Notes: a model not told the origin generated them from the letters alone. A DNA stretch of 64,000 nt from Hymenobacter aquaticus (GCF_004765605.1 NZ_SRLC01000001.1:1364001-1428000); one strand, 5' to 3'. Shown: positions 43,105 through 52,143, numbered from the stretch's first letter. Numbers and translations are program-made.

Positions 43105-43267
43105 CCTGTCATCCTGAGCCTTAGCGAAGGACCTGCCTCACCTACCCCACGGCAGGTTGTACCAACGCAAAAAGCCCTTTACCACCAGCGCGGTAAAGGG
43201 CTTTTCTACGTTGAAGGGCGTTTATCAGAGCATGGAGGCAGGTCCTTCGCAAGCTCAGGATGACAGG
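43105..43267. repeat. Inverted-repeat element around a terminator
   Basis: Left arm 43105-43139 and right arm 43235-43267 pair over 33 positions with a single 2-nt indel; both carry the TCATCCTGAGC and GCGAAGGACCTGC words common in dispersed repeats of this phylum. The centre is the terminator at 43169-43206. It separates the convergent acetyltransferase and slipin genes. Confidence 0.88.
43169..43206. terminator. Bidirectional intrinsic terminator at the core of the element
   Basis: AAAAGCCCTTTACC pairs with GGTAAAGGGCTTTT around an 8-nt loop, and CAACG/CGTTG extends the helix outward. Confidence 0.88.
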
Positions 43268-43293
43268 TGTCAAGCATTACCTCAACCTCCTGC

Positions 43294-44049
43294 CTACACT
43301 TTGCCCGCCAGCTGCGTCAGACTTTTGGCGGCCTGGGTAAACTCCGAGGGCACCATTACAATGGTCGTGGTATTGTTGTCGATGCCGATTTCGGAGAGCA
43401 TCTGCAGGCGGCGCAGCTCCAGGGCAATGGGGCTGTCTTCCATCTGCTTGGCACCCTGGGTGAGCTTGATGCTGGCTTCCAGCTCGGCCTCGGCCTTGAT
43501 GATGCGGGCCCGCTTTTCGCGGATGGCCTCGGCCTCCCGGGCCATGGCCCGCTGCATGGATTCGGGAATTTCCACGTCCTTGATTTCGACCATTTCAATC
43601 TTGACGCCCCAGGCCTCGGTAGCGGCATCGACCAGCCCCTGCAGCGTGGCGTTGATCTGCTGGCGCTCCTTGAGCACCTCATCGAGCTGGTGCTGCCCGA
43701 TGATGTTGCGCAGGGCCGTGACGGAAAGCTGGTACACGGCCTGGTGGAAGTTGGCCACCTTGATAATGGCCGCGGCCGGGTCCACGACCCGAAACCAGAG
43801 CACCGCGTTTACCTTAATGGTCACCGAGTCCTTGGTAATGGTTTCCTGCTGCTCCAAATCCACGGTTTTGGTGCGCATGTCGATGGTTTGCTGCCGCTCG
43901 ATAAAGGGGATAATCCAGTAGAGCCCGGGGCCCCGGGTGCCCACAAACCGGCCGAGGCGAAACACAATGGCCCGCTCGTATTCCTGAGCGATGCGCAGGC
44001 CTAGCAGCAGAAAACCGACGACCAGGGCCAGAATCGAATAGAGTGACAT
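43294..44049 (-). CDS. Slipin, SPFH/Band 7 membrane protein
   Basis: Encodes 251 residues from the ATG at 44049, which places the membrane hairpin (LYSILALVVGFLLLGLRI) at the N-terminus. The SPFH domain follows: QEYERAIVFRLGRFVGTRGP, QQTIDMRTKTVDLEQQETIT, VNAVLWFRVVDPAAAI, and the long C-terminal helix with ARIIKAEAELEASIKLTQGA. Slipins form rings that organise membrane areas and proteases. The usual partner, an NfeD-type protease-like protein, is not beside it here, so it is an unpaired slipin. Confidence 0.92.
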   Translation of the reverse strand: MSLYSILALVVGFLLLGLRIAQEYERAIVFRLGRFVGTRGPGLYWIIPFIERQQTIDMRTKTVDLEQQETITKDSVTIKVNAVLWFRVVDPAAAIIKVANFHQAVYQLSVTALRNIIGQHQLDEVLKERQQINATLQGLVDAATEAWGVKIEMVEIKDVEIPESMQRAMAREAEAIREKRARIIKAEAELEASIKLTQGAKQMEDSPIALELRRLQMLSEIGIDNNTTTIVMVPSEFTQAAKSLTQLAGKV

Positions 44050-44262
44050 GATGAAAGGGAAGATCAGGGAACGGAGTTGTTCGATGCCGCTCCCGCCGCA
44101 CGCGCCGTGCCACCCTGCCCCCGCCAAGGTCTAATCGGGCTTGGCAGCGCGTACCGGCACTTTCCGCGCATACCTTCGGCCCGCCGGCCCGCCTGTACCC
44201 TTTCATTTTGGGGCGGTGCGTTTTCGGTTTTGACCCGGTTAGGCTTCAGCGGACTACCAAAC

Positions 44263-44298
44263 AAAGCGCCTGGCTCCAGGGCAGGAACCAGGCGCTTT
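44263..44298. terminator. Bidirectional intrinsic terminator
   Basis: An 11-bp stem AAAGCGCCTGG and its complement, 21 bp after the HIT-NuiA stop on the minus strand. Confidence 0.8.
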
Positions 44299-44318
44299 TT
44301 CTCCAGGATTGATCCGGC

Positions 44319-45221
44319 TTAGGTTTCAGTCAGCACGGTTTTGAAGCCGGCCAGCTGGCCGTCGGAGGTGCGGCCCAGGGCGTAGGCTTGCACCTGCGGG
44401 CCGGTGCCGATACGGTACACTTTCGCCTCGCTCAGCTCCTGCTTCAAGAACATCTGCAGGGCCTTGTAGCGGTTGGCCAGGTCCGGGTTGCCCAGCACGC
44501 CGTCGTCGGCGGTGTGGTTGCGCAGAAACTGCATCAAATCCACGGTTTTGACCTTGGTGCCGGCCGGCTGCCCCGTCAGCTCCAGCAGGTTGGCGTCCGT
44601 CACGGCCCCGGCCGGCGCCGCGTAGCTCACCACCGTCAGCGGCGCTTCCGACTCGCTGACGTAGTGCAGGCCCTTGGTGAGCTGCTGCAGCTGCTGACTA
44701 GTGGCATCGGTGGCCTCAGTAGCGGCGCTGGCGGCGGCGGGCTCGTTGGCTTCCACGGTTTCGCGCTCGGCTTTGCTTTCCAGCGGCTTGGCGGCCCGGC
44801 GGCCCGCGGCTTCCCCGGCCGAAGCGGCCGGCACCTGGGCCCCGATGGCGGCGGCCAGCTCATTCATGCGGCGCTCTTCCACTTTGATCTTGGGGTTGGC
44901 AAAGTTCATGTCCGACACCTTCGTCATCGGAATCAGGTGAATGTGGGCGTGGGGCACTTCCAGGCCGATAACGGCCACCCCGACGCGCCGGCAGGGCACG
45001 GCTTCTTTCACGCCCTTGGCCACGCGCTGGGCAAACTGGTGCAGGGCGGCCAGCTCCTCGGGGGCCATGTCGAAAATGTAGTCGACCTCGCGCTTGGGAA
45101 TGACCAGCGTGTGGCCTTCCACCAGGGGCGTAATGTCGAGAAAAGCCAGGTGGTGCTCGTCTTCGGCAACTTTATAAGCGGGCAGCTCGCCCGAAACAAT
45201 GCGGGAAAAGATGGAAGGCAT
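44319..45221 (-). CDS. HIT-family nucleotide hydrolase fused to a NuiA-type nuclease inhibitor
   Basis: Encodes 300 residues, while HIT proteins are usually 110-140. Residues 1-115 are HIT: IFSRIVSGELPAYKVAEDE, and the catalytic VPHAHIHLIPM (His91, 93, 95). After an Ala/Glu-rich linker (about 128-172), residues 175-300 resemble the Anabaena nuclease inhibitor NuiA: LTKGLHYVSESEAPLTVV, KVKTVDLMQFL, EAKVYRIGTGPQVQAYALGR and the C-terminus KTVLTET. The inhibitor's key Glu (Glu24 in NuiA, here Glu190 in SESE) and C-terminal Thr (Thr300) are kept. It is the last gene of the rsmA-to-greA minus-strand run. The pairing of a nucleotide-binding enzyme with a nuclease blocker is unusual. Confidence 0.9.
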   Translation of the reverse strand: MPSIFSRIVSGELPAYKVAEDEHHLAFLDITPLVEGHTLVIPKREVDYIFDMAPEELAALHQFAQRVAKGVKEAVPCRRVGVAVIGLEVPHAHIHLIPMTKVSDMNFANPKIKVEERRMNELAAAIGAQVPAASAGEAAGRRAAKPLESKAERETVEANEPAAASAATEATDATSQQLQQLTKGLHYVSESEAPLTVVSYAAPAGAVTDANLLELTGQPAGTKVKTVDLMQFLRNHTADDGVLGNPDLANRYKALQMFLKQELSEAKVYRIGTGPQVQAYALGRTSDGQLAGFKTVLTET

Positions 45222-45223
45222 AC

Positions 45224-45385
45224 GGTGAGGTGGTGAAGTGGTGAGTTAGTGAGTGGGGCTTTGGCGCTAACGGAACTGCTGGGCCAAAGTACGCGCCAAA
45301 ACGCAAAAGGGCGAAGCCGCTGGCTTCGCCCTTTTCAGAATACCGGAAATGGAAACTCACTAAGTCACCATCTCACTCATTCACC
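45224..45385. repeat. Imperfect inverted-repeat element around a terminator
   Basis: Arms at 45224-45254 and 45355-45385 pair at 24 of 31 positions. Both are built from the short word GTGAG/GTGGTGA, recurring several times. The right arm stops one base before the greA stop and the left arm begins two bases from the HIT-NuiA ATG. Confidence 0.75.
45305..45335. terminator. Intrinsic terminator at the core of the element
   Basis: A 14-bp perfect stem AAAAGGGCGAAGCC with a 3-nt GCT loop and a flanking U run on either strand. It lies 52 bp after greA on the minus strand. Confidence 0.9.
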
Positions 45386-45386
45386 G

Positions 45387-45860
45387 CTAGCGGCTTACTT
45401 CCAGGATCTGGAACTGCAGCTTGCCGGCCGGTACGGTGATTTCGGCCGTGTCGCCGGCCGACTTACCCAGCAGGCCCTTGCCGATGGGCGACTTCACCGA
45501 AATCTTGCCGGCGGCCAGGTTGGCTTCCTCCTCGGCGACGAGCAGGTAGTCGAGCACCATGTTGTTTTTCAGATTCTTGAGTTTCACTTTACTCAGAATC
45601 AGCACTTTGGTCACGTCCATGTTGGTGTCGTCGATAACGCGGGCGTTGCCGACGATTTCTTCCAGCTTGGAGATTTTCAGTTCGAGCAGGCCCTGGGCCT
45701 CTTTGGCGGCGTCGTACTCGGCATTTTCGCTCAGGTCGCCTTTGTCGCGGGCTTCGCGCAGGTCCTCAGCTGCTTTGGCCCGGCCGCGGATTTTAAGGTC
45801 CTGCAACTCGTCTTTGAGCTTTTGCAGACCTTCGGGGGTATAGTAATTAACGGAAGCCAT
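45387..45860 (-). CDS. greA: Transcription elongation factor GreA
   Basis: Encodes 157 residues, normal GreA length. It has the N-terminal coiled coil with ENAEYDAAKEAQGLLELKIS, whose acidic tip (DLSENAEYD) enters the RNA polymerase channel, and the C-terminal FKBP-like domain with SPIGKGLLGKSAGDTAEI. It rescues backtracked polymerase by stimulating RNA cleavage. It lies 102 bp downstream of the dehydrogenase and upstream of the HIT-NuiA gene, with a terminator between. Confidence 0.96.
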   Translation of the reverse strand: MASVNYYTPEGLQKLKDELQDLKIRGRAKAAEDLREARDKGDLSENAEYDAAKEAQGLLELKISKLEEIVGNARVIDDTNMDVTKVLILSKVKLKNLKNNMVLDYLLVAEEEANLAAGKISVKSPIGKGLLGKSAGDTAEITVPAGKLQFQILEVSR

Positions 45861-45962
45861 GGCGGTGGGGTAGTTTGCTAAAAAACAAGGAGAACGGTCA
45901 GCGGGGCCGACCGTTCTCCGAAACAGGTTTCAGACAAATATACGAATCCGGCGCAATTCCCG

Positions 45963-46961
45963 CTAGCATCCGCTTCCCGCGGGCCGCAGAAATTCTCCGA
46001 TTTTGTGGGCCAGCACCTCATTTATACGCTGGTACGACTGGAAGCTCCAGCCCCCGATATGGGGCGAAAAAATAACGCTGGGCGACGCTTTCAGATACTC
46101 CAGGGTGGCCTGCTGGGCCGGAGTCAGGGTGGCCAGCTTCTCATTTTCAAGCACGTCGAGGGCCGCGCCGCGCACCTGCCCGCTTTGCAGGCCGCGCACC
46201 AGGGCGGCGTGGTCGAGCACCTCGCCCCGGGCCGTGTTTAGCAGCCAGACGGGGTGGCGAAAACCCGTGAGCAAGTCCTCGTTTACGAAGTGCCTGTTGG
46301 CCGCCGTGTAGGGAATGTGGATGCTGAGCACCTCGGCGCGCGCCTGCAACTCCGCCAACGGCACCAGGATGGCGTTGTAGTCGCCGGGGTGGTCGGGGTT
46401 GGTGTCGTGGGCCAGCACCGTGCAGCCGAAGCTGCTCAGGCGCCGGGCGAAGGCCGCGCCCATGTGGCCGTAGCCCAGAATGCCCACCACTTTGCCGCCC
46501 AGCTCCTCGCCCCGGTTGGCTTCGCGCTGCCACAGGCCCTGCCGCACCTCGTGGTCGGCGCGCACGATGTTGCGCAGTAAAGCCAGCAGCAGCCCCAGCG
46601 CGTATTCGCCCACCGCGTCGCGGTTGCCCTCGGGCGCGTTGAGCAAAGTCACGCCCGCCGCGGCCAGCGCCGCCTCGTCGATGTTATCGACGCCGGCCCC
46701 GGCGCGGGCCACGTAGCGCAGCCGGGGACCGTGGGCCAGCAGCTCGGCCGTGATGCGGATTTTGCTGCGCACCATCAGCCCGTCGTAGGGCTGGGCGGCC
46801 AGGGCAGCCGGTATTTCGGCGGCCTTCAGATCGGGCCGGTAGTGCAGCACAATGCCCAGCGGCTGGAGCAGCTCGGGCAAAGACAGGTGCATTTCATCCA
46901 CGCAGAGGCAAAGCGAGGTGGCAGCGGGGGCCGGTTCGGGAGGCAGGGCAGGTTCACTCAT
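45963..46961 (-). CDS. D-2-hydroxyacid dehydrogenase, 3-phosphoglycerate-dehydrogenase-like
   Basis: Encodes 332 residues. The NAD-binding fold reads KVVGILGYGHMGAAFARRLS with the following acid in LAHDTNP; substrate and catalytic parts include TLLNAPEGNRDAVGEYALGL, LLNTARGEVLDHAALVRGL and the catalytic His in SPHIGGWSF. The usual GxGxxG is GYGHMG. A C-terminal ACT domain, present in many SerA proteins, is absent. Likely substrates are 3-phosphoglycerate or related 2-oxo acids. It is 27 bp after rsmA on the minus strand. Confidence 0.9.
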   Translation of the reverse strand: MSEPALPPEPAPAATSLCLCVDEMHLSLPELLQPLGIVLHYRPDLKAAEIPAALAAQPYDGLMVRSKIRITAELLAHGPRLRYVARAGAGVDNIDEAALAAAGVTLLNAPEGNRDAVGEYALGLLLALLRNIVRADHEVRQGLWQREANRGEELGGKVVGILGYGHMGAAFARRLSSFGCTVLAHDTNPDHPGDYNAILVPLAELQARAEVLSIHIPYTAANRHFVNEDLLTGFRHPVWLLNTARGEVLDHAALVRGLQSGQVRGAALDVLENEKLATLTPAQQATLEYLKASPSVIFSPHIGGWSFQSYQRINEVLAHKIGEFLRPAGSGC

Positions 46962-46988
46962 CCTACGTCGGGGTTAGCTTAGCAAAGC

Positions 46989-47846
46989 TTATTCTTCTTC
47001 GGTTTCGTCGGCAACGTTCTTTTCGCGGCGCGACTTGGCATTGTTCACCGTTGGCGGGGCCACCACGCGGTGCTGCTCGATGTGCTTGGTCAGCTCCACG
47101 AAATCGGCCACGCTGAGCTGCTCGGCGCGCTTCTCGAAAATCGGGTCCGTGGTAGCTTCGGCCACCATGCCGAAGGGCTTCAGGGCGTTGCGCAGGGTCT
47201 TGCGCCGGGTCTGGAAGGCCTGCTTCACCACCTGAAAAAACAGCTTCTCGTCGCAACCCAGGTGCTCGGTGCCGTTGCGGGTGAGGCGCACTACGGCCGA
47301 CTGCACCTTGGGCGGGGGAATAAACACGTGGGGCGGCACGGTAAAGAGCATTTCCACGGTGTAAAACGCCTGCAAGAGCACGCTCAGAATGCCGTAGGTT
47401 TTGGAGCCCGGGGGCTCGGCCAGCCGGTCGGCCACTTCCTTCTGAATCATGCCCACCACCTCGCGCACCTGCTGCCGGTGGGCCAGCACCTGAAAGAAAA
47501 TCTGGCTGCTGATGTTGTAGGGAAAGTTGCCGATAATGGCCAGCGGCTGCTCCGGAAACAGCTTTGCGAGGTCCTGCCGCAGAAAGTCGGCCGACAGGAT
47601 ACGACCTTCCAGGGCCGGAAAGTTGCGCCCCAAATACTCCACCGACTCCCGGTCAATTTCGACCACCGTGGTGCGGTACTCGGGGTGCTTGAGCAGGTCG
47701 CCGGTCAGCACGCCCATGCCGGGCCCGATTTCCAGCACTTCGGTCACCCCGTCGGGCAAGCGCAGCGAATCCACGATGCGCCGCGCAATGTTGGGGTCGG
47801 CCAGAAAGTGCTGACCTAAATGTTTTTTGGGGCTAACGTGGTCCAT
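46989..47846 (-). CDS. rsmA: 16S rRNA dimethyladenosine transferase RsmA/KsgA
   Basis: Encodes 285 residues. SAM binding is shown by VLEIGPGMGVLTGDLL and the target-adenine motif by IIGNFPYNISSQIFF (NxPY type). The start MDHVSPKKHLGQHFLADPNI is classical. A charged C-terminal extension ends EEE. It dimethylates two adjacent adenines near the 3' end of 16S rRNA late in 30S assembly. It is the first gene of the minus-strand run rsmA, dehydrogenase, greA, and its start region is divergent from pepA. Confidence 0.96.
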   Translation of the reverse strand: MDHVSPKKHLGQHFLADPNIARRIVDSLRLPDGVTEVLEIGPGMGVLTGDLLKHPEYRTTVVEIDRESVEYLGRNFPALEGRILSADFLRQDLAKLFPEQPLAIIGNFPYNISSQIFFQVLAHRQQVREVVGMIQKEVADRLAEPPGSKTYGILSVLLQAFYTVEMLFTVPPHVFIPPPKVQSAVVRLTRNGTEHLGCDEKLFFQVVKQAFQTRRKTLRNALKPFGMVAEATTDPIFEKRAEQLSVADFVELTKHIEQHRVVAPPTVNNAKSRREKNVADETEEE

Positions 47847-48013
47847 TTTGCGGAAAAGTGCGCCGATGAAGCGTAAAAGGAAGTGAAACGAGCCGGCGCG
47901 GAAGGTGGGAAGCCGCCCAAGCGCCGCCGTTCGGTTCTTGGTCCTGATACTTCAGTTCTACCAAAGGCTGCCTACCTTGCGCGCCCTTACTCGCCCCAAA
48001 GATACGTTCGTCC

Positions 48014-49451
<1,438 letters not shown>

Positions 49452-49468
<17 letters not shown>

Positions 49469-49908
49469 TGCCTGGTGCCTAGTCAAACTGCAATGAACGA
49501 CGTAAAATCATACACGGAGCTTTTGGTTTGGCAGCAAAGCCGAAGCCTGGCCAGTGCCGTTTATCAGCTCACGCGGGATTTTCCGAAAGAAGAGCTGTTT
49601 GGCCTTGTCAGCCAGATGCGCCGCTGTGCGGTTTCCGTTCCGTCAAACATTGCCGAAGGCTGTGGCCGCCAACATCCACGCGACACGCTCCAGTTGTTTT
49701 ACATAGCCCGTGGCTCTCTGTACGAGTTAGAAACGCAACTGTATATTGGCCTGGATCAACATTATTTAAGTCCTGCGCAATTCGCCGAAGTTGATACTAG
49801 TCTGACGCAGTGCAAAAAGCTGCTGCACGGCTTTATCAACCATTACAAACAAAAGCTGGTCGACTAGTGCATCCTAAGCACCAAGCACCAAGCACCAAGC
49901 ACCAAGCA
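49452..49908. repeat. Repeat words flanking the four-helix-bundle gene
   Basis: TAGTGCATC occurs directly on both sides of the gene, at 49452-49460 and 49865-49873. Left of the gene GTGCCTA/GTGCCTG recurs three times; right of it GCACCAA recurs four times from about 49877 and ends GCACTAA. The two sides are roughly inverted with respect to each other. Confidence 0.7.
49493..49867 (+). CDS. Four-helix-bundle protein (23S rRNA intervening-sequence protein family)
   Basis: Encodes 124 residues from the ATG at 49493. The sequence LVWQQSRSLASAVYQLTRDF, GLVSQMRRCAVSVPSNIAEG and FYIARGSLYELETQLYIG is diagnostic of the S23/IVP four-helix-bundle family, first found inside 23S rRNA genes but widespread as solitary chromosomal genes. 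It forms a small pentameric bundle; the function is unknown. It splits pepA from pdxA, is less GC-rich than both, and is bracketed by repeat words with a 9-bp direct repeat, suggesting insertion. Confidence 0.92.
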   Translation: MNDVKSYTELLVWQQSRSLASAVYQLTRDFPKEELFGLVSQMRRCAVSVPSNIAEGCGRQHPRDTLQLFYIARGSLYELETQLYIGLDQHYLSPAQFAEVDTSLTQCKKLLHGFINHYKQKLVD

Positions 49909-49916
49909 CTAAAACC

Positions 49917-50978
49917 ATGAGTACTCTTCCCCGCCTCGGTATTTCAGTGGGCGACCTAGCCGGTATCGGGCCGGAAATCATTTATAAAACCCTGCTCGAC
50001 GCGCGCCTGCTCAAGTACTGCACGCCAGTGGTGTACGGCACGGCGACGGTGCTCTTCGACGATTTCCCGGCCGATAAGCAGCAAAGCGCGCCCCTCACCT
50101 TCCGCCAGGTGCGCTCCGCGGCCGACATTGACCCCGGCAAGCCCAACGCCGTGACCTGCTGGGACGAAGACTACACCCTCACGCCCGGCCAGCCCTCCGA
50201 AGCCTCGGGCCGCGCCGCCCGCGAGTCGCTGCTGGCCGCCTCCCGCGACCTGAAGGCCGGCCTGCTCGACGGCCTCGTCACGGCACCCATCAGCAAGGAA
50301 AACACCCAGTCCGACGAGTTCCGCTACCCCGGCCACACCGAGTTTCTGACCAGCTTTTTCGAGGCCCCCGAAAGCCTGATGCTGCTGGCCAGCGAGGATC
50401 TGCGCGTGGCCACTGCCACCGGCCACATGGCCCTGAAAGACGTGCCCGGCCGCCTGACCCGGGAGTTGCTTCTGGCCAAGCTGCGGATTCTGCTTAAGTC
50501 GCTGAAAGGAGATTTTGGCATCGACAAGCCCCGCGTAGCGGTACTCGGCCTCAACCCCCACGCCGGCGAAAACGGCCTGCTGGGCTCCGAGGAAGCCGAC
50601 GTCGTCACGCCCGTTATTCAGCAATTGCTCAGCGAAGGCCACCTGGTATATGGCCCTTTCCCGGCCGACGGCTACTTCGGCACCGCCCAGTTCCGCTCCT
50701 TCGACGCCACCCTGGCCCTGTACCACGACCAGGGCCTTATCCCCTTCAAGACCATTGCCTTCGAGCGGGGCGTCAACTTCACGGCGGGCCTGCCGGTTAT
50801 CCGCACCTCCCCCGACCACGGTACGGCCTACGGGCTGGCCGGGCAGTTCAAGGCCGATGAAACGTCGTTCCGGGAAGCCGTCTACATGGCCTGCGACCTG
50901 ATCCGGCAGCGCCAGAAGTACGCGGGCCTCAAACCCTTGGTGCCGGGCCCCGCCCCCCGCGGCGGCCGAATGGAGTAA
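49917..50978 (+). CDS. pdxA: 4-hydroxythreonine-4-phosphate dehydrogenase PdxA
   Basis: Encodes 353 residues. Start PRLGISVGDLAGIGPEIIYK (GDxxGIGPE) and the metal/substrate residues in FRYPGHTEFLTSFF, TGHMALKDVP, LGLNPHAGENGLLGSEE and the closing TSPDHGTAYGLAG mark PdxA. It oxidises 4-phosphohydroxy-threonine in the DXP-independent part of vitamin B6 synthesis that yields pyridoxine phosphate with PdxJ. It begins 8 bp after the tandem GCACCAA repeats. In Bacteroidota it commonly precedes the DUF177-rpmF-plsX group, as here. Confidence 0.95.
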   Translation: MSTLPRLGISVGDLAGIGPEIIYKTLLDARLLKYCTPVVYGTATVLFDDFPADKQQSAPLTFRQVRSAADIDPGKPNAVTCWDEDYTLTPGQPSEASGRAARESLLAASRDLKAGLLDGLVTAPISKENTQSDEFRYPGHTEFLTSFFEAPESLMLLASEDLRVATATGHMALKDVPGRLTRELLLAKLRILLKSLKGDFGIDKPRVAVLGLNPHAGENGLLGSEEADVVTPVIQQLLSEGHLVYGPFPADGYFGTAQFRSFDATLALYHDQGLIPFKTIAFERGVNFTAGLPVIRTSPDHGTAYGLAGQFKADETSFREAVYMACDLIRQRQKYAGLKPLVPGPAPRGGRME

Positions 50979-51023
50979 AGCAGTTTCACTGCGGAGTACT
51001 TTCTTTTCAAAAATGAAATTTAC

Positions 51024-51054
51024 TTTGCCGAATCAAAACTCTGTTGTAGTTTTG
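51024..51054 (+). promoter_or_regulatory. Consensus Bacteroidota promoter of the HTH gene
   Basis: TTTG at 51024-51027, exactly 19 bp, then TAGTTTTG at 51047-51054: a perfect match to TTTG-N19-TAnnTTTG. Transcription should start near 51060, giving a leader of about 50 nt before the ATG at 51109. Confidence 0.85.
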
Positions 51055-51108
51055 TAGCACCAAGGCCAACTGCTGGCTGCTTGTTTCTTCCCGTTTCAAC
51101 GTCTCCGC

Positions 51109-51477
51109 ATGCTTCTCCACACCCCCGCTGACTACCGCACGGCCCTGCGCCGACTCGATGCGCTGGCGGCGGCTGGAGTGGAAGGCAACCCGGCGCTGGA
51201 AGCCGAGTTCCGGGAGCTGATTGTGGCCCTGGATGCGTACGAAGGCCAGCTGGGCCTGCTGCCCATCCCGACCCTGCCCACCTCCCTGGCCGAGATGATC
51301 GAGCTGAAGCGGCAGCAGATGCGTCTCAAGCAGAAAGAGCTGGCGGAGCTGCTGGAAGTACCGGCCGGCCGCCTTTCCCAGATTCTGAGCGGCAAGCGCC
51401 GCGTGACGCTGGACCTGGCCAAGCGCCTCTACGAGCGACTGAACATCCCCTCCGATTTCATCCTCAAGAACGCCTGA
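51109..51477 (+). CDS. HigA-like HTH regulator without a toxin partner
   Basis: Encodes 122 residues. An N-terminal helical part is followed by a Cro/C1-type HTH: IELKRQQMRLKQKELAELLE, VPAGRLSQILSGKRR, and LAKRLYERLNIPSDFILKN. This is the layout of HigA antitoxins with an N-terminal extension (COG5499). A HigB toxin would be expected immediately upstream, but the 130 bp between pdxA and this gene have no room for one. It has its own strong promoter at 51024. It may regulate the operon that follows. Confidence 0.87.
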   Translation: MLLHTPADYRTALRRLDALAAAGVEGNPALEAEFRELIVALDAYEGQLGLLPIPTLPTSLAEMIELKRQQMRLKQKELAELLEVPAGRLSQILSGKRRVTLDLAKRLYERLNIPSDFILKNA

Positions 51478-51496
51478 GCCGGCCGGTCACCATCTT

Positions 51497-51533
51497 CGCG
51501 TTTTCCTAAAACGCGGAAATCTTTCTACTTTTG
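51497..51533 (+). promoter_or_regulatory. Promoter of the DUF177-rpmF-plsX operon with an overlapping palindrome
   Basis: The -7 box TACTTTTG is at 51526-51533. A perfect 8-bp inverted repeat, CGCGTTTT-CCT-AAAACGCG (51497-51515), covers the -33 position, where TTTT stands in place of TTTG. The palindrome could be an operator for the upstream HTH protein or a terminator stem for its gene; no U run follows directly, which favours the operator reading. Confidence 0.6.
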
Positions 51534-51554
51534 CCCCCTTGCAATAAATTCCCC

Positions 51555-52088
51555 GTGAAAAAGGACTCGCAATACGATTTGAACATTGCTAAGCTCGCCA
51601 GCAAAACGCACCACTTCGCGTTTGAGCTCGGCCGGGCTTTCTTTGAGCAGTTCGAGCAGAACCTGATTCAGGACGGCCAGCTCCACGCCGACGTGGAGTT
51701 GACCAAAACGGATTTGCTCATCACCCTGGACTTTCACATCTACGGCACCGTGCGCCTCACCTGCGACCGGAGCCTGGACGAGTTCGACCAGCCCATCGAC
51801 GTGCGCCACTCCCTGCGCGTGCGCTTCGGCGACCAGAACCTGGAGCTCGACGACGATGTGCTGCAAATCACGCCCGAAACCCAGGTGCTGCCCATCGCGC
51901 AGCATTTGTTCGACTACATCGGCCTGGCCATTCCGATGAAGAAGCTGCACCCGCGCTTCCAGAATGAGCCCGATGAAAACCCCGATGCCGACACCAAGCT
52001 CATCTTCTCTACCCGCCAGCCCGGCGACCCGGAAGATGACGACGAAGGCACCGACCCGCGTTGGGATGCCCTGCGCAACCTCAACTAA
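51555..52088 (+). CDS. DUF177 (YceD) family protein
   Basis: Encodes 177 residues from a GTG at 51555; the in-phase TTG at 51531 is inside the promoter -7 box and cannot be the start. DUF177 features are IYGTVRLTCDRSLDEFDQPI with the conserved C-x-R-x-L, followed by an acidic DDDVLQI segment and an acidic C-terminus (DPEDDDEGTDPRWDALRNL). The family is coupled to rpmF and linked to 23S rRNA/ribosome assembly. The next gene follows after 55 bp. Confidence 0.92.
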   Translation: MKKDSQYDLNIAKLASKTHHFAFELGRAFFEQFEQNLIQDGQLHADVELTKTDLLITLDFHIYGTVRLTCDRSLDEFDQPIDVRHSLRVRFGDQNLELDDDVLQITPETQVLPIAQHLFDYIGLAIPMKKLHPRFQNEPDENPDADTKLIFSTRQPGDPEDDDEGTDPRWDALRNLN

Positions 52089-52143
52089 CGGCCCCGAGGC
52101 CGCCCCGCATTTAACATTCAACACTTAACATTTCCCCTTACCC

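Noticed and set aside
46254..47819. Plus-strand open frames over the dehydrogenase and rsmA genes
   Set aside because: Both opposite strands encode recognisable enzymes; the plus frames are His/Gly-rich shadows.
51531..51554. TTG start for the DUF177 gene
   Set aside because: It overlaps the -7 box TACTTTTG, so it cannot be in the mRNA; the GTG at 51555 is used.
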